Assembly (NCBI GenBank): GCA_037954235.1
Contig: JBBMOA010000021.1
Coordinates: forward strand, 7,384,501 to 7,448,500
Reading direction: 5' to 3'
DNA from: Aulostomus chinensis
Taxonomy: Eukaryota; Chordata; Actinopteri; Syngnathiformes; Aulostomidae
Length of the DNA: 64,000 nucleotides
Shown here: positions 24,888-37,128 of the stretch, piece by piece
Layout of the letters: every line of letters starts with the position of its first letter
How positions within the stretch are numbered: position 1 is the stretch's first letter
Program-made: the position numbers and the translations under genes
The notes under the pieces: model-generated
The model's database searches: none
The model's input: the letters and a program-made list of their open reading frames with translations, nothing else
Told to the model about the DNA's origin: nothing

Positions 24888-26602
24888 GTGAGTACATTCA
24901 GATTTATTTTTATCTGGTACTTTCTTATGACAATCAACTTAGTGACAAGGCCAGAACAACGCTGCAAAGATGAATAGGTTCCAGGGAAGAATGCTTTTAT
25001 TAACCATTACCCAACATTTAGAAAATGCATTTGCAATAAAAATGAAATTCTTCAAAAAAATTGACTTGTTCTCAAAATTTATTTAGTAGTGCTAGCTAGG
25101 ATGCTGTCACTGCTCCATTCTTTTGGTGCAGTTTCACTTTATCTAATATTCTCCACCCTCTACAACAAAGAAAAAGCCCTTGAACACATTTGAGTAATAT
25201 TACTTGTAGTTGTGGTTGGCCTTGATAAGAAATAATGTTATTAAAGTCCATTTTAGCTATTCAGTTGGCAAAATTATGGATTAATTTGGCAATGTTTACA
25301 GTTGCATACAAGTAAACTGCATGAGATTATCATGAGCTCAGAGTATCATGACCGTAGACCACCTATAACATGGATTGAAATGGGCAATACAGTGTTACCT
25401 CATTCAATGATTCTCTCTCTCTCTCACACACACATGCACGCACGCACGCACACACAGAACGATGATGGGGGCTGTGGGAAGTGAGCAATCCTTTAGTTTT
25501 TAGACGGCCACTCTATCTTCAAAGCCACCCCGTGAGTCACACAATAACGTTTGCTAAAATAAGTTCACTGGAGATGCTCCTGTTTGTAAGTGCTATTCTC
25601 CTCTTTGCCTGTCTGCATCATGGTGTCCTTCAGTGTTGAATGCTTTTTGTGAAATGTGGGTGTGAGAGGGAGGGAGGGAGAGAGAGAGAGCAGCTGGATC
25701 AGAGTCAAAGTTGCACGTTTTTAAAAATAACTTATCAGCAATTGGAAGTTTTAGATTCTAAATCTGATAATCCTAATAATGCTGTAATCCTATACAGCTC
25801 CATCTCTCTTGCTGATGTGTTTTTGGAAATGTGCTCCAGCCAGCAACAATAAACCAGCAGGATAGCTAAACATCAGTCCTCATCACCCAATGAAATCATA
25901 ACATTACACCACACATAATTGCAAATTTTCTTTTTTTGTATTGAATTAGTTTATGAGTGATTATAGAGACAAAATAAAAGGCTATGAACATATTTGTGGC
26001 CCCAAATGTACAAATTATACTGTGCGTGTGTCTCCCTGGCATGTGGTGGGTGGGGCTTAGATGGAAAACAGTGACTTCATGTTCTCCCTCCAATCAGGAT
26101 ACAGCACCGTTTGAATTGTGGTCTTGGCCACGTTTGGTTGGTTGTTTGGTCACTGTCAGACACATTTGATCAAACCACAGCCTTGCAATCCTGAGGAGGC
26201 AGATTAATTTTTGATTTAACGGATGTAACTGGTAAAATTTTCATAAATCATCACTGAAGATGGTTTTTTTTAAACATTGTGTGTTTACACTGAACAATAC
26301 TTAATATTTCAAGCTTTCAGGGACTTTAATTCAAAGCAAAAGACTTCTGAACTCGGTTAAAAAAAAACAGACCTTTTTGATATAATTTCTTGATCATTTT
26401 TCTTGGAACAGAGAGGTGAAGCAACTCAGGACTTGAGTATAAATGTCTGTGAGTGTGATGAAAGTGTGGTGAAACTGCAGCCCCCTCCACCCCTCAGCCT
26501 TTTCACTCTCATATTCCTCTGCAGCTGCTCAAAATTCTGTTGTTATTGTGCAGAGAGGAAAACAGTGGAAAACTGTTGATGAATTATGCATCTCCATTAC
26601 AG
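24888..26602 (+). other. ptprn2: ptprn2 intron
   Basis: The intron has donor gtgagt and acceptor ccattacag. It is mostly AT-rich unique sequence with a short TC/CA tract near 25.41-25.46 kb and a GGGA/GAGA tract near 25.66-25.69 kb. No exon was recognised. Confidence 0.85.
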
Positions 26603-26676
26603 ATGATCATTCCAGGATCACCTTGAAAGCGGAGAATAACCACGGCAGCTCCGATTACATCAATGCCAGCCCAATA
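26603..26676 (+). CDS. ptprn2: ptprn2 exon: DHSRITL...DYINAS segment
   Basis: The exon has 74 bases, entering in phase 1 to complete a Tyr codon and leaving in phase 0 (ATA|gtgagt). It encodes DHSRITLKAENNHGSSDYIN and then ASPI. DHSRI-L and the later DYINAS are classical protein-tyrosine-phosphatase domain motifs found in both active and inactive members. ASPI continuing into MDHDPRNP is typical of IA-2 proteins. Confidence 0.94.
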
Positions 26677-26824
26677 GTGAGTATTGTTTATTTATTATGG
26701 TTGTGTTATGGCTAATATCTGTCACCTCTGAAGCCTTTTTTGTAGCAGGAGCACCTGTTGAGAGTTGGTGATACTTTGAGATGTGGAAGTTTCAAAGGAC
26801 TTGTCATAGATCCGGGTGCATTGA

Positions 26825-26856
<32 letters not shown>

Positions 26857-27890
26857 CTTTCCCAACTACATGCTGGGAGCTTCAGTGAATTATTGCTTTC
26901 AAAATGGCCGCACCCTAGCCTCTTTTTTTATCTGCACTGAAAAGGAAATATACATTATTTGTGATTAAACAAATATATCTTCAGATGTATCCAGAAAGAC
27001 CTCAATGTTGGAGAGGGATAAGGTTATTTTTTTTAAGTATTTTCCCCCCCTAAACATTGCCAGTTCTGATTTCCCCCGAGGCTGCTGAAAAGGGATTCCA
27101 TCAAAGGGAACAGGAAACTATGCATTTCAAATACAGTGCCAGAATTTCGGAGGAGATAGATGAGGGAGGCACACACAGCTGCACTAAAAGCCTATTACTC
27201 CTCAGAAACAAACAATGGAGACTTTAAGAAGCTCTATTTATGCCTCAATTTCCTCTGATGGCATATTCATGGAGGTTTTTGGCTTATTTAAACACTGCTG
27301 TAATGTGACATTTTCAATCTTAGCATAGTTTGATAATATGAGCTAATCTATCAAGGGAGTACATTTGAAGAAAAAGTGATTTGAAAGAGGTGTAAAATAA
27401 GGGCATAGTCCAAAAGAAAAGAAAAAAAATAGATGCCGAAGATGGGTGGCGGATGAAGCACTGTGCGGATGAAAGGACAGTAATTACAACACAAAAGAGA
27501 CCCCTGGCTGAGCCCAGCAAAACTGTGATAATTATGTCTGTCAATGTGGCTTCTTCCTCCTCATTAGCTTCAGGGCAGTGGCCTACGAGAAAATAATCTG
27601 TCGCCTCTTTCTGGGAATTCTGGGTCAGAGGCGAAGGCAAAGGGGCGATCCAAGCTCCTTGCAAAGCGAAGGGCGACACACAAGGCTTGGATAATGGTCA
27701 ATGCTTGTTCACAAAGTCCTCCCACACACACACACACACACACACACACCCCCATACATACATACATACATATATTGTGTGTGTGTGTGTATATATATAT
27801 ATACACGCACACATACATATATATGCACACACACACACATACATACATACATATATATGCACACACACACACACACACACACATACATAC

Positions 27891-27934
<44 letters not shown>

Positions 27935-30231
27935 GTGTATAAAGGCATCATTAGCTCATTAGTGTGAGGAGTGGCTCTGAAGAATGAACAAAATGTGGTC
28001 AAAGCTGCCCAGTCTTGTCTGGCCCCCCTTTTAAATCAGACGCTGCATTGCTTTCAGGTTTGTTTTCTTGTATTCTGCTTGCGAGGAATCGTTCTTATAT
28101 AAGGATCAAGGTGCTACAGCGAGGTGTTGGAAGTTGAGACCCTTCTCTGGCTGGAAAGATTTGTGCAAGCTATTTCAGCTGCAAGCCATTTTACTTCAAA
28201 CCAAAGAGAACTTCTTTGCCTTTTTTTGTAGTCTATCTTCTCCCAACAATGGCAAGGGGAGGACAGCTGAATAGCAGGACTACTCTTTCATGTTTGCGCT
28301 TTAGTATTCATGCAGGGATGTCAGCACACAGCTACAGCATGTCTGTGTCCTTGAGATTGGCCAAATGGAGTGGCAGCACCGGCATTCGGCACCACCCTTT
28401 CATTTCAATGTTGTTTTTTTTTTATTGTTGCAAAACCACATGAATTTTAACCAGGAGGGATGAAATTGAACATGTTTTACCAAAGTAAAGCACTGGCTGT
28501 TTTCTGTATTGTTTTTCTACCATAAACTAGCCAGTATCACCCAGCTTATGACCATTTAGTTACATCTTCAACACCCACCTGCTGTCTGACATGTTCCATG
28601 ACTGTAATCGCAGATCATTTCTAATAATACAAACCTGTTTATCAACGCAACTAAACAGCAACAAAGACTTAGTGTACCTCAAAGGATGATAAAATGAACA
28701 CGTTAAGACCGCTGCGTTTAGTTGTGTCTGTCTTATCGCTGGCTGGAAGTAGATTTTATTGAGAAAACAATTTAATCCCCCATAATGAAAATAAATTCCT
28801 GACATGAGATAAATAATAACAATAAAAAATGTTTTTAATTTTGTGATTTTAAATTGAAGTTCCTCACGTATGTCTGGTTTTAAGCAGCCATGTGAAGCAT
28901 TAAGAAATTAATCCTGTTGTTGAGGATATTAAATGTGAGGGAAGAAGAGTGCTATGGTAATATAAAAGCCACCAAGAAACGTGCTGCGATTATTTAGCTG
29001 TCGGTGCAAGTCAAGGCCTGTGAGCAAGAAAAATACAACCATGTATTCAAAAAGATGTTCAGAACATGCATAAATGAATACATACACAGAGTTTCAGTGA
29101 TATAGATATATAGATATATACAGTATATATATGTATATGCACAGAATGATTTTGTATGACTCTGCACTTTGAGACCTTGTGGAAGTTTCTCATTGACAAG
29201 TCCACAGGCAAATATTCTGTCACACTATCTGTGGAAGATCTGCAATAGCAATAGATACTGAATGTGCAGTATCTCTGAATTAAGAACACATATCAGTAGT
29301 TTTGTTGTGATATTCCCAGAAATACACAAAGACCATGTCGTTATACTAAACTTTTCTCCTCTTGCAAAATATTTTGCCGCAAATACTTCAGGGTATGTGG
29401 AAAAATTTGCTCAATAAATTGTGATTGTTGATTTTGACACTTACTCAATCAAGTCACTGAAATCAAGTGTCTCCAGGCTTCAAGTCCCACCTTGATCTGG
29501 TGTTTCTTGAACAATCTGTAGAGAAACGTTCTTTCTGAAGGCTACGTTGGGACACTGTTGAAGGAAAATGAAGCCGAGCTGAGTTTTCAGAGGTAATGAG
29601 AATAAAAGTTTAAATTCAAAGCCTATTTGTCCAATATGATGGAGGAAACCTTGTCAAAAGCAACATTATCCTTCAAAAAGAGCCATTCATCTTTCTGTTT
29701 GCAGCAAGTTGCATGGATGAAATGGAAGGGCGTAATCCTGCTGTCAGACAAACGAACCAACAGACGTGGGTGAAGGAACAACACTAGAGTCTCATCTTTC
29801 CATGAAATTTATGGAAAATACTGCAAACTCCAAGGTTTTCTTGAGTGTATTTATGCAAAAATTGTATGAAAGGAGACAGATCTTTAACATTTAAACAAAA
29901 AGCTCAGAATAAAAGGCAGCATACAAATCAAATCTCACAAATTTGTGTGCAGCCTCAACTGGGATCTTCTTTTATATGCCAGTTTCCTTTAACTCGACCA
30001 GTTTTTCAGGACAAAATGGACGAAAAGCTGAGTGGGTCAATTTATGAATGAGTGACAGGAAAGAAGGAGACAAATGGCAGAGAGGAGAAGTTTGTTTTCT
30101 GCTCTTGTTCCTCCATCCAGATGGAGGCTTTGATGGAAGTCTTAACCCAGACAGTATATTTTCAGCCGCCAAACACTGTCACACTGTTCTCTCTCTCACT
30201 CTCCCTCTCTCTGTCTCTCCCTCTCCCCCAG
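26677..30231 (+). other. ptprn2: ptprn2 intron
   Basis: The intron has donor gtgagt and an acceptor preceded by a long CT-rich tract (cctctcccccag). It contains a run of 30 T (26827-26856), a large compound alternating purine-pyrimidine microsatellite (27722-27940) and a short TATA-type tract near 29.10-29.14 kb. The rest is AT-rich unique sequence without a recognised gene. Confidence 0.85.
27722..27940 (+). repeat. compound alternating purine-pyrimidine tract (CA, TACA, TA, TG)
   Basis: About 220 bases are built almost only from CA, CATA, TATA and TG dinucleotide steps. Blocks of CA or CATA on one side are answered by TG blocks on the other (for example the final ACATACATATATGTGTGTG), so hairpins can form. 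It lies in the intron between exons 26603 and 30232. Confidence 0.95.
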
Positions 30232-30309
30232 ATGGACCATGACCCTCGCAACCCTACTTACATCGCCTCCCAGGGTCCACTTCCCTCGACTGTGGCGGAC
30301 TTCTGGCAG
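30232..30309 (+). CDS. ptprn2: ptprn2 exon: MDHDPRNP...ADFWQ segment
   Basis: This exon of 26 codons is phase 0 at both ends, with acceptor ccccag and donor CAG|gtagga. It encodes [20 protein letters not shown] followed by [19 protein letters not shown] is a near-universal motif of the protein-tyrosine-phosphatase fold (core beta strand and following helix). The MDHDPRNP lead is phogrin-like; as remembered, IA-2 has an Ile-Glu lead in the same place. Confidence 0.95.
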
Positions 30310-30399
30310 GTAGGACTCATCTTCTATCAGTGTCCGTCTTTCATCTTTTTTACTGTTTTGTTTCCAGTGCAATGGAGATTTAGAACAGCCATGGTCGAC

Positions 30400-30406
<7 letters not shown>

Positions 30407-30494
<88 letters not shown>
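30407..30494 (+). repeat. (GT)n microsatellite, 88 bp, close to a splice donor
   Basis: An uninterrupted GT repeat beginning 97 bases after the donor of the exon at 30232-30309. Confidence 0.98.
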
Positions 30495-30497
<3 letters not shown>

Positions 30498-32098
30498 TAC
30501 TCATCAGTTTTGTGTGATTCCTGAGTGATTGTGATGCCTTCATCTTTGTCCTAGAAAAGAATGTCTAGATCTTTGGTGTTTCAGAAATGGTGGCAATTCT
30601 GTGGAAAATAGGGACTGCTGTAGTAATGTAGCCTCATTTATATGTTTTTATTAAAAGTTACAGTTACTAAGACTGCTATGTTTTGCTAAAAAAAAAAAAA
30701 AAATTCACCAAGCACTATTTTACACAGAAGCAGAATTTTGGAATCTTGTGAAACGATTTCTGGAATACTGGATGAAAATATTTTTTTGTATGAACTACTC
30801 TTGTTGATCAGCAAGCAAAATGAGTCAAAATGAGACCCTACCTTGAAAAAGAAAATGATTTAAAAGACCAAGATCCAGTTGTGTGGCCCTACTTTCTCCT
30901 GCTTTGCCTGAAGTATGGGTGTCCATGATTAAAAGTACTTCATGTGTCTTTTGAGGCTGTCAAACATGTCTAGGAGCAGTTGATAATCAGCTTTGCATGT
31001 GCACTGGCCCCGTAACCTTTATAATCAGATAAATATATCTGAATTTGTATGAAAATACAAGATAGTGAAAAGAAACATGCATACAGTGTACTAATATGAC
31101 ACTGTATGCATGCGACCATCTTTCTGTGGATAGAGAAAACAAAGCTTTAGAGTCAACAAACTGGTTAAAAATATCCCTTGTGCTTTTACAACAATCCTGA
31201 GTGGGCTTTCCAGAGATCACAACATATTTCTATGAAAAATAGAAGCTTAGCACAGTGGTTCCAATGCAGTAGTAGAGCTTTAAAGGCAATAAATGAGGAG
31301 TGAAGTGATGAGGCTCCTGCTACTTATCAATAAATGTTTGAATAGGTTCTATAAACAGCCCACTTTTTATTCTATGATGATCAGAACCACACGCTCACAA
31401 GAGCTTGTTTACAACAGCTGGTGTTCACTCAGCTTCCCTCGTCCAGAGGTGTGAGACTGTATTAGCATTAACCACTGGATATAGGCTACTGTGAAACATG
31501 CTAGCATGTGTGGAGACATGCATGAAGTCGTGCAGGGTGGCCTAATGCTATTCCTATGTGTTAATAGGACACCACTGTAGTCATTAGTGAGCCCATCACC
31601 TCCATATGGTGAAGTAGCTGTGCTCACCGTGACCAGGATGTAGGAGTGTGAAGCATAAATCCTGGCAGACCAGCTGGGCTTGCACTCAGCATCACAACTC
31701 ATTTGAAATCATTATGATTGTGCTGACTTGCACAGACAAGAGCAGAGACCATGTGTAGTCCAAAAAAAAGTATGTTTTTCCTCGTTATTTTGCTTTTTAA
31801 ACTCAAAAGCTGCCCACAAATGCTGTGCAAACACAGTGTCCAGCTAATTAAAAACACAAAAACTCAGTAGATTTTAATCTGAAAAGTGCTTGTTAATTAG
31901 CTACACCACATCCAAAATGAATGAAAGGTGACGTGTTTTCTGTGTTTGTACAAAAAGCATCTGATAATTATCATCGTGGTTGTTTGTTTGTTTTGGCAGG
32001 TGAATTAATGCATATCCATTATCTAAGGAAACCGATGGGCTCTTTAGCCATTAACTCAACTCTACACAAAAAAAATATAGGAAAATGAGTTTGACTGA

Positions 32099-32437
32099 GG
32101 GCGGCACAGTGGTGCAGTGTTTAGCACTGTCGCCTCACAGCAAGAGGGTTCCGGGTTCAAGCCCCGGCTCCAGCACGGGATCTTTCTGTGTGGGTTCTCT
32201 CTGGTACTCCAGCTTCCTCCACAGTCCAAAGACATCAAGAGGGGACGAGGCTGATTGATACTCTAAATTGACCGTAGGTGTGACTGTGAGTGTGAATGGT
32301 TGTCTGTCTATATGTGTTGGCCCTGTGATGGACTGGCGACCTGTCCAGGGTGAACCCTGCCTCTCGCCCAAAAGCTACTGGGATAGGCTCCAGCCCCCCC
32401 TTAACTAGAAAAGCGGAATAAAACGGATGGATGGATG
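32099..32437 (+). mobile_element. tRNA-derived SINE, copy 2
   Basis: This is the same family and orientation as the copy at 6.59 kb, starting GGCGGCACAGTGGTGCAG, with a good B-box (GGGTTCAAGCCCC) and a (GGAT)n tail. It is flanked by a perfect 12-bp target-site duplication, GAGTTTGACTGA, at 32087-32098 and 32438-32449, which proves insertion by retrotransposition. The body C-run is only 7 long here. It lacks about 25 bases (the GAGTCTGCATGTTCTCCCT segment) present in the other copies. Confidence 0.92.
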
Positions 32438-33255
32438 GAGTTTGACTGACACACTGAGCACCTGTCCTCTGTTCCTCCATCCATCGTTGGCTCTTCCCTC
32501 AGCTCCCCTGCTCACTTCTCATCAGAATTCATTGCAAAAAGAGCAGCAACTTCCATCATTTGAGGGGTTTAGTATTCTGCCTCCCTCCCCTCTGCAAATG
32601 ATGAAATTGAGATATGTATTTTGGGAGACTGAAAAGTGTTTATTGTATTTTTTTTTTAAATGAGAGGAGAATTGCCTTTTTGCTAGATGGAAATAAGAAA
32701 AAAGCTTGACCAAACCCTACAAGACGAAATAGATCATATTCCCCCACATTAGCACCTTGCCTAATCTCATCACAGTCTGGCGCACTTGGCATGTAATATG
32801 TCCACAAGGCTGGATTACAGAAGCTTGCGATTAGTGTATAGTCAAGGCCATTGTGTTTTTATAGCAATCATAAAACCGGAGTTTCCTCCTCATTTTCCTA
32901 ATGGCTGCCATGGGCCTGTATTTTGTCCCAAGGACACATTAGATTGTGATCAGATGAAATGGAGCAACGGCGCTGTAGATGTTGTGATGTCGCTGCGACG
33001 CCTGAGAGAGGGCAACACACAGCGCGCCCTCCTGCTGCTCGACCCAACATTTATCATTTGTCACACGTGGAGAAGTGACATTTATTCATACTTCCTGGAC
33101 CGAGATTAGGAATCAATTTCACTCTAATACAATGCTGCCTGTAATGCTAATGTGCTGCTCCTAGTGGTGCACTTCAGCTACATATGAGTGCTGCTCTAAT
33201 ATACGAGAGGACTGTTGTCTCTGGAGGTGTGACGCGTCTCTCTGCCGGCATGCAG

Positions 33256-33375
33256 ATGGTGTGGGAGAGCGGCTGCGTGGTCATTGTGATGCTGACCCCG
33301 CTCTCTGAGAATGGAGTGAAGCAGTGCCACCACTATTGGCCCGATGAAGGATCGGATGTCTACCACATCTACGAG
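33256..33375 (+). CDS. ptprn2: ptprn2 exon: MVWE...YWPDEG segment
   Basis: This exon of 40 codons is phase 0 at both ends, with donor GAG|gtatga. It encodes [32 protein letters not shown] and [18 protein letters not shown] is the conserved phosphatase core strand region, and C--YWP is the conserved loop following it. The YWPDEG here is not the catalytic WPD loop, which lies in the next exon and is altered. Confidence 0.95.
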
Positions 33376-34483
33376 GTATGAAGAGATGGTGCAGCGTTTG
33401 GAAAGTCAGCCTCTCATTTAGCTGGAGTTGCATTTAGCCATGCAGATAATTTGGGCTTTTCAGATGTTTGCTTCCTTTGCAACACAATTTCACCTGCAGA
33501 CCTCACTCACTTTATTGTATCCCCTCGTAAAAACTTTTAAGAGGGACATAAGAGTTTTCCAAATGTCATTTTGAGTGTTTTGCCACTACAAGAATTCATT
33601 CACCATGAATCGTAGGCAAAATGTCAGCGACAAATACCTGCAGTGGTTTGAAAGGTAGCATGGGGATTGATGAATAGTGTATCAAGGTAGGAAACACAGA
33701 CAGACTATTCATGTGTCATCTCTAAAACTAAGAGAGGAAAGAGACCTTAAGGGCGAAAGTCTTTCAGAATGAATGCCAGTCCACTGAAATCCGATCCGAT
33801 GCTTTATTGTCACCATACAAGTACGGTGAAACATCACTTCCAGCAATCCTGTAGATACACAGTTACCATAAAAATACAAAACCAGGTAGTTGAGGGTGCC
33901 ATCAGTTGTCTCGCAAAAAAAGTGTATCCCGCAGGTAGTTTTGGAATAGAAACATTATGAAACAGAAATGAGTTGTCAGGACAGGACAGGACAGTTTGTA
34001 ACTATGGATTTATCCATCTGTAACGATCACTGATTCAAAGACCAACGAGACAACTTACTTAATTCAAAATCTGACATTCGATGCCTTTATTTTGAAATTC
34101 CCGTGGCACATCTGCTTTATCTTATCCACAACCCCACCGACAGCTTTATTTGATTCTTTTTAAAAAAGAATAACTGTTTGTCATTTCTCGCCATGGGTTC
34201 GTATCGATCACAGGCCCCTGAATAGAACTTGATCGAAAATGTATCATCGCAGACTTTCTGATATCGAATGTTCAAAGAATCAATGTAATAATCACATCAC
34301 GATAAAACATATTTACACCTATAGTGGTTAGTTAGAGCCACATAAAACTCCAACTCTCTGCATGACTGGATCGAGCAGAGCTACATCTGGGTCATTTCCC
34401 TGGGTTACATGTGTTTATTGTTATGAAGTGATTTGTTCAATAGTATGAATGGCATTGTTAAATATTTTATCGTGTATATTAAG
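33376..34483 (+). other. ptprn2: ptprn2 intron
   Basis: The intron has donor gtatga and a rather weak acceptor (atattaag). It contains a short AGGAC tandem near 33.98 kb and an AT-rich stretch with repeated ATCGA/TCGAT words (about 34.05-34.31 kb) that could be an old, unclassified repeat. Nothing else was recognised. Confidence 0.8.
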
Positions 34484-34650
34484 GTGAACTTGGTGTCGGA
34501 GCACATCTGGTGCGATGACTTCCTGGTACGAAGCTTCTATCTGAAGAACCTGCAGACCAACGAGACACGCACGGTCACACAGTTCCACTTCCTGTCCTGG
34601 ATGGACCGTGGGATTCCCAACATGGCCCGGACCCTGTTAGACTTCCGCAG
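34484..34650 (+). CDS. ptprn2: ptprn2 exon with degenerate WPD-loop
   Basis: The exon has 167 bases, entering in phase 0 and leaving in phase 2 (CGC AG|gtaaag). It encodes [40 protein letters not shown] and [46 protein letters not shown] is diagnostic of the IA-2/phogrin family. The catalytic WPD loop of active phosphatases is replaced by Trp-Met-Asp (codons at 34598-34606): Asp is present but the loop Pro is Met. As I recall, human PTPRN2 has Tyr at that position. This supports a pseudophosphatase. Confidence 0.96.
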
Positions 34651-37074
34651 GTAAAGTGGAGAACCTGGGTCACTGTAGACTTCACAGACAGGCCACCTTT
34701 GCAACTGAGCTTGTTCACCTTCCCTCGTATTCTGTCAGCGCCTCTCTGGTCCATCTTCCCCCTTTTTTGCCCGTCTGCCTTTTGGTGTCCTCCAGAATGG
34801 TTGATCTAATAAGGACTGTGTTTCTGTACTTTCCCTTTCATCCTGGGCCTATTTCCCTCACCTCCCGCAAGCACATGTGATGCAGCAAATTAACAGTCCC
34901 GCACTGCCTGGCTTGGCTTGGGAAGAAAAGACAAGAAAAGAAAAAAAGAAAAAAAAAACCTCAAACACCCAATTAAATGAGAGCTGTCTCACTAAAAACA
35001 TGGAAGGGGAGGGGGTGGGAGCTAGTGAGCGAAAAACCTCACTCATTCTGCATATAATGTGCTCTGGCAGAAGAACAGCAAAAGCCCTTCTGGGAGACCC
35101 AGGAGGGACAGGAAAAGCCCTTCCAATGAGAATAGATGCATCTGATTTGTAGAATGCAGATTAGAGAAATACAGGATGTGCTTTGGTGTGTTTCAAATTA
35201 AACTGGGTGTAGCTTGTAGTTGTATTTATTAAAGAAACTGTGTGTAAGATTGTCCTGTGTTTTGATACCATGCCCTGCTGTTGAGATCCCCCCCCCCCCC
35301 CCCAACACCCACATTGCTGCTGTTGGTTATTGGGAAGCTCCAAAGCTCTCTGACCCTCCATCACGTGACTCAGAGGTCGCAGATCCACACCACGTACTCA
35401 CAGTTTTATGGTTTCGACCAACTTGGTATTTTGCGGTTGCCAGTGTCATTTTTGTGATGTTGCAGCTAGTAATATGAGCCCAGTTGCATAGTCACAAAAG
35501 TGATCATTGGAAACTGTGTCTCCTCAGCCAGGCCTGTGCACTCTCTCACTCCTGACTCTTTCTCCCACCTCCTGCTCTCACTGCTCCTTCCTCTGGCTTG
35601 CATGGGAACTCCGGCCATCTCTGTATGCTCTTTGACAAGAGGGTATTTTCTCATTATGAAATTCAGCATCTTTGAAACATCAGTTGAAATGTAAATGATT
35701 GTTGTTTCTCCAGAAAAATAAGTAACGCTCAACTCCTACAAACTAGAAATGGACACGGACAACAGAGCTTGATGTTGGCCAGTAGCTCGGAACTTTTTAT
35801 CAAATCTGTGTCTGTGTAATATTTCCTTGACAATTATTTAAAGTACCCTGTCCTGGGAAGTGAAAGAAATTCAAGTCCACAACTGGAACCATTCAGTATT
35901 TCTAAAAGTGTCAGAAGTGCATCAGACCCCCCCCCCCCCCATTAAGTTCATAGAACATTTCAGAAGAAATTACATTAAAAAAGAGCCCAGTTTTGCAGTG
36001 TTAAGAAATTTAAATCCACAGCTAGAACCATCAAACATGTCTTCAAAATTTTCTAAAAAATATTATACATATTCCTGATTTTTCAGAAAGGTCTCTGAAG
36101 TATTTCCTTAGAAATTAATAAATATGCTATTTCACAATGGTGACGAATCTGTCAAAACAAACAAACAAACAAATAAACAAACCAAAAAAAATCTCCCTCG
36201 GTAGACGGAATCAAATCTGCCTGTTCCATCACATCATATACAGCTGTGGAGATGTCAAATGCAAATATTTAAATGATGAAACTGAGCTTTATGTCACTAA
36301 AGGCTTTTTCAAGTCAAATGACAAAAGGGAATTGCATTACACAGAATGACAGGATGTCTGTCATGCAAGTACTCATGGGAAATGCAGTTCACAGTTGTAG
36401 TTCAGTCCAAATGCACTAGAAAACCCATGCATACAACATTCAAAAATAATGAAAAAATATTTGATTCAAGTTGAAAGCTGTGTTAAGCGTTTTTGGGGTT
36501 TTTTACATATTCCTAAGAAACTTCATGTTTAAGTGATTCAAAAATTCAAAAAAAAAAATAGTGGACAGATTCAGTTTACCAGAGATATGATGAGATATTT
36601 AGATATTTTCTTGTAGTCACTGGGAGGATTGGAAAGAAGCGGAAGCTCCCAGTGTAGTCAGTTTCCATGGCAACAGCAGGGTGTGAAAAGGCTTGTTGGC
36701 CTTCACAGTGCCTGTGGTGTATAACATTCATAATTGGCTGGGGTTAATGCGTCGGCGGTCGGCAATCACAACATCACACCACCACATCCATCATCCACAT
36801 GTCACAATAATGCCATGTGAAAATAATGCTCAATTTATTTAAGTGGTGTGACACAGATTTCTCCGTCTGTCCTCAGATTAAGGTGATTGATTGACAGGGA
36901 GGGGTTCATCTCTCAGGATCCTGTTTGTTCCTTTGATGATTGTAATCCCTCATGAGTCACATTTGATTCTAATTGTCAGTTATTATTCAGCTGAAAGAAT
37001 CGATTTCAGGATATCACTCAGCAGCCTGATAACAATAACATCCAATTTCTTCTTCTTTTTTTTTTTAATTTCAG
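34651..37074 (+). other. ptprn2: ptprn2 intron hosting mir-153
   Basis: The intron has donor gtaaag and an acceptor after a long T tract. It contains the mir-153 hairpin (35433-35518), two poly(C) runs (35288-35303 and 35927-35940) and a GC-poor 3' half. No protein-coding exon was recognised. Confidence 0.9.
35433..35518 (+). ncRNA. mir153: microRNA precursor mir-153
   Basis: The 3' arm at 35484-35505 reads TTGCATAGTCACAAAAGTGA plus TC, the mature miR-153-3p sequence. The opposite arm at 35445-35467 begins GTCATTTTTGTGATGTTGCA and pairs with it, with a loop around AGTAATATGAGCCC. The outer stem pairs GCGGTTGCCAGTG with the CATTGGAAACTGTGT side. The hairpin lies sense-strand inside a ptprn2 intron between the WPD-loop and P-loop exons; human mir-153-2 is likewise intronic in PTPRN2, so transcription with the host is expected. 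miR-153 is a neural microRNA with reported targets in synaptic and neurodegeneration genes (SNAP25, SNCA, APP). Identification is by exact match to the remembered mature sequence. Confidence 0.97.
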
Positions 37075-37128
37075 AAAGGTTAACAAGTGCTACCGGGGTC
37101 GATCTTGCCCAATAATTGTTCACTGCAG
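37075..37128 (+). CDS. ptprn2: ptprn2 exon: [17 protein letters not shown], first half of P-loop
   Basis: The exon has 54 bases, entering in phase 2 to complete an Arg codon and leaving in phase 2 after CAC TGC AG. It encodes [17 protein letters not shown] and the first two bases of Ser. It supplies the beta strand leading into the signature loop, including the nucleophile-position Cys at 37124-37126. The only junction that keeps the frame has intron bases GCAAGT, so the donor is GC rather than GT. Confidence 0.95.

Larger units (their letters stand above)
30310..33255 (+). other. ptprn2: ptprn2 intron
   Basis: The intron has donor gtagga and acceptor ggcatgcag. An 88-base GT microsatellite lies only about 100 bases inside the donor (30407-30494), and a SINE sits at 32099-32437. 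The 32.74-33.11 kb stretch is unique and not obviously repetitive. No exon was recognised. Confidence 0.85.

Noticed and set aside
26827..26856. Run of 30 T as the tail of a reverse-strand retrotransposed copy
   Set aside because: No recognisable SINE, LINE or processed-gene body or target-site duplication was found next to it.
33340..33348. WPD in YWPDEG taken as the catalytic WPD loop
   Set aside because: This belongs to the conserved C--YWP loop earlier in the domain. The real WPD-loop position is LSWMDRG in the next exon.
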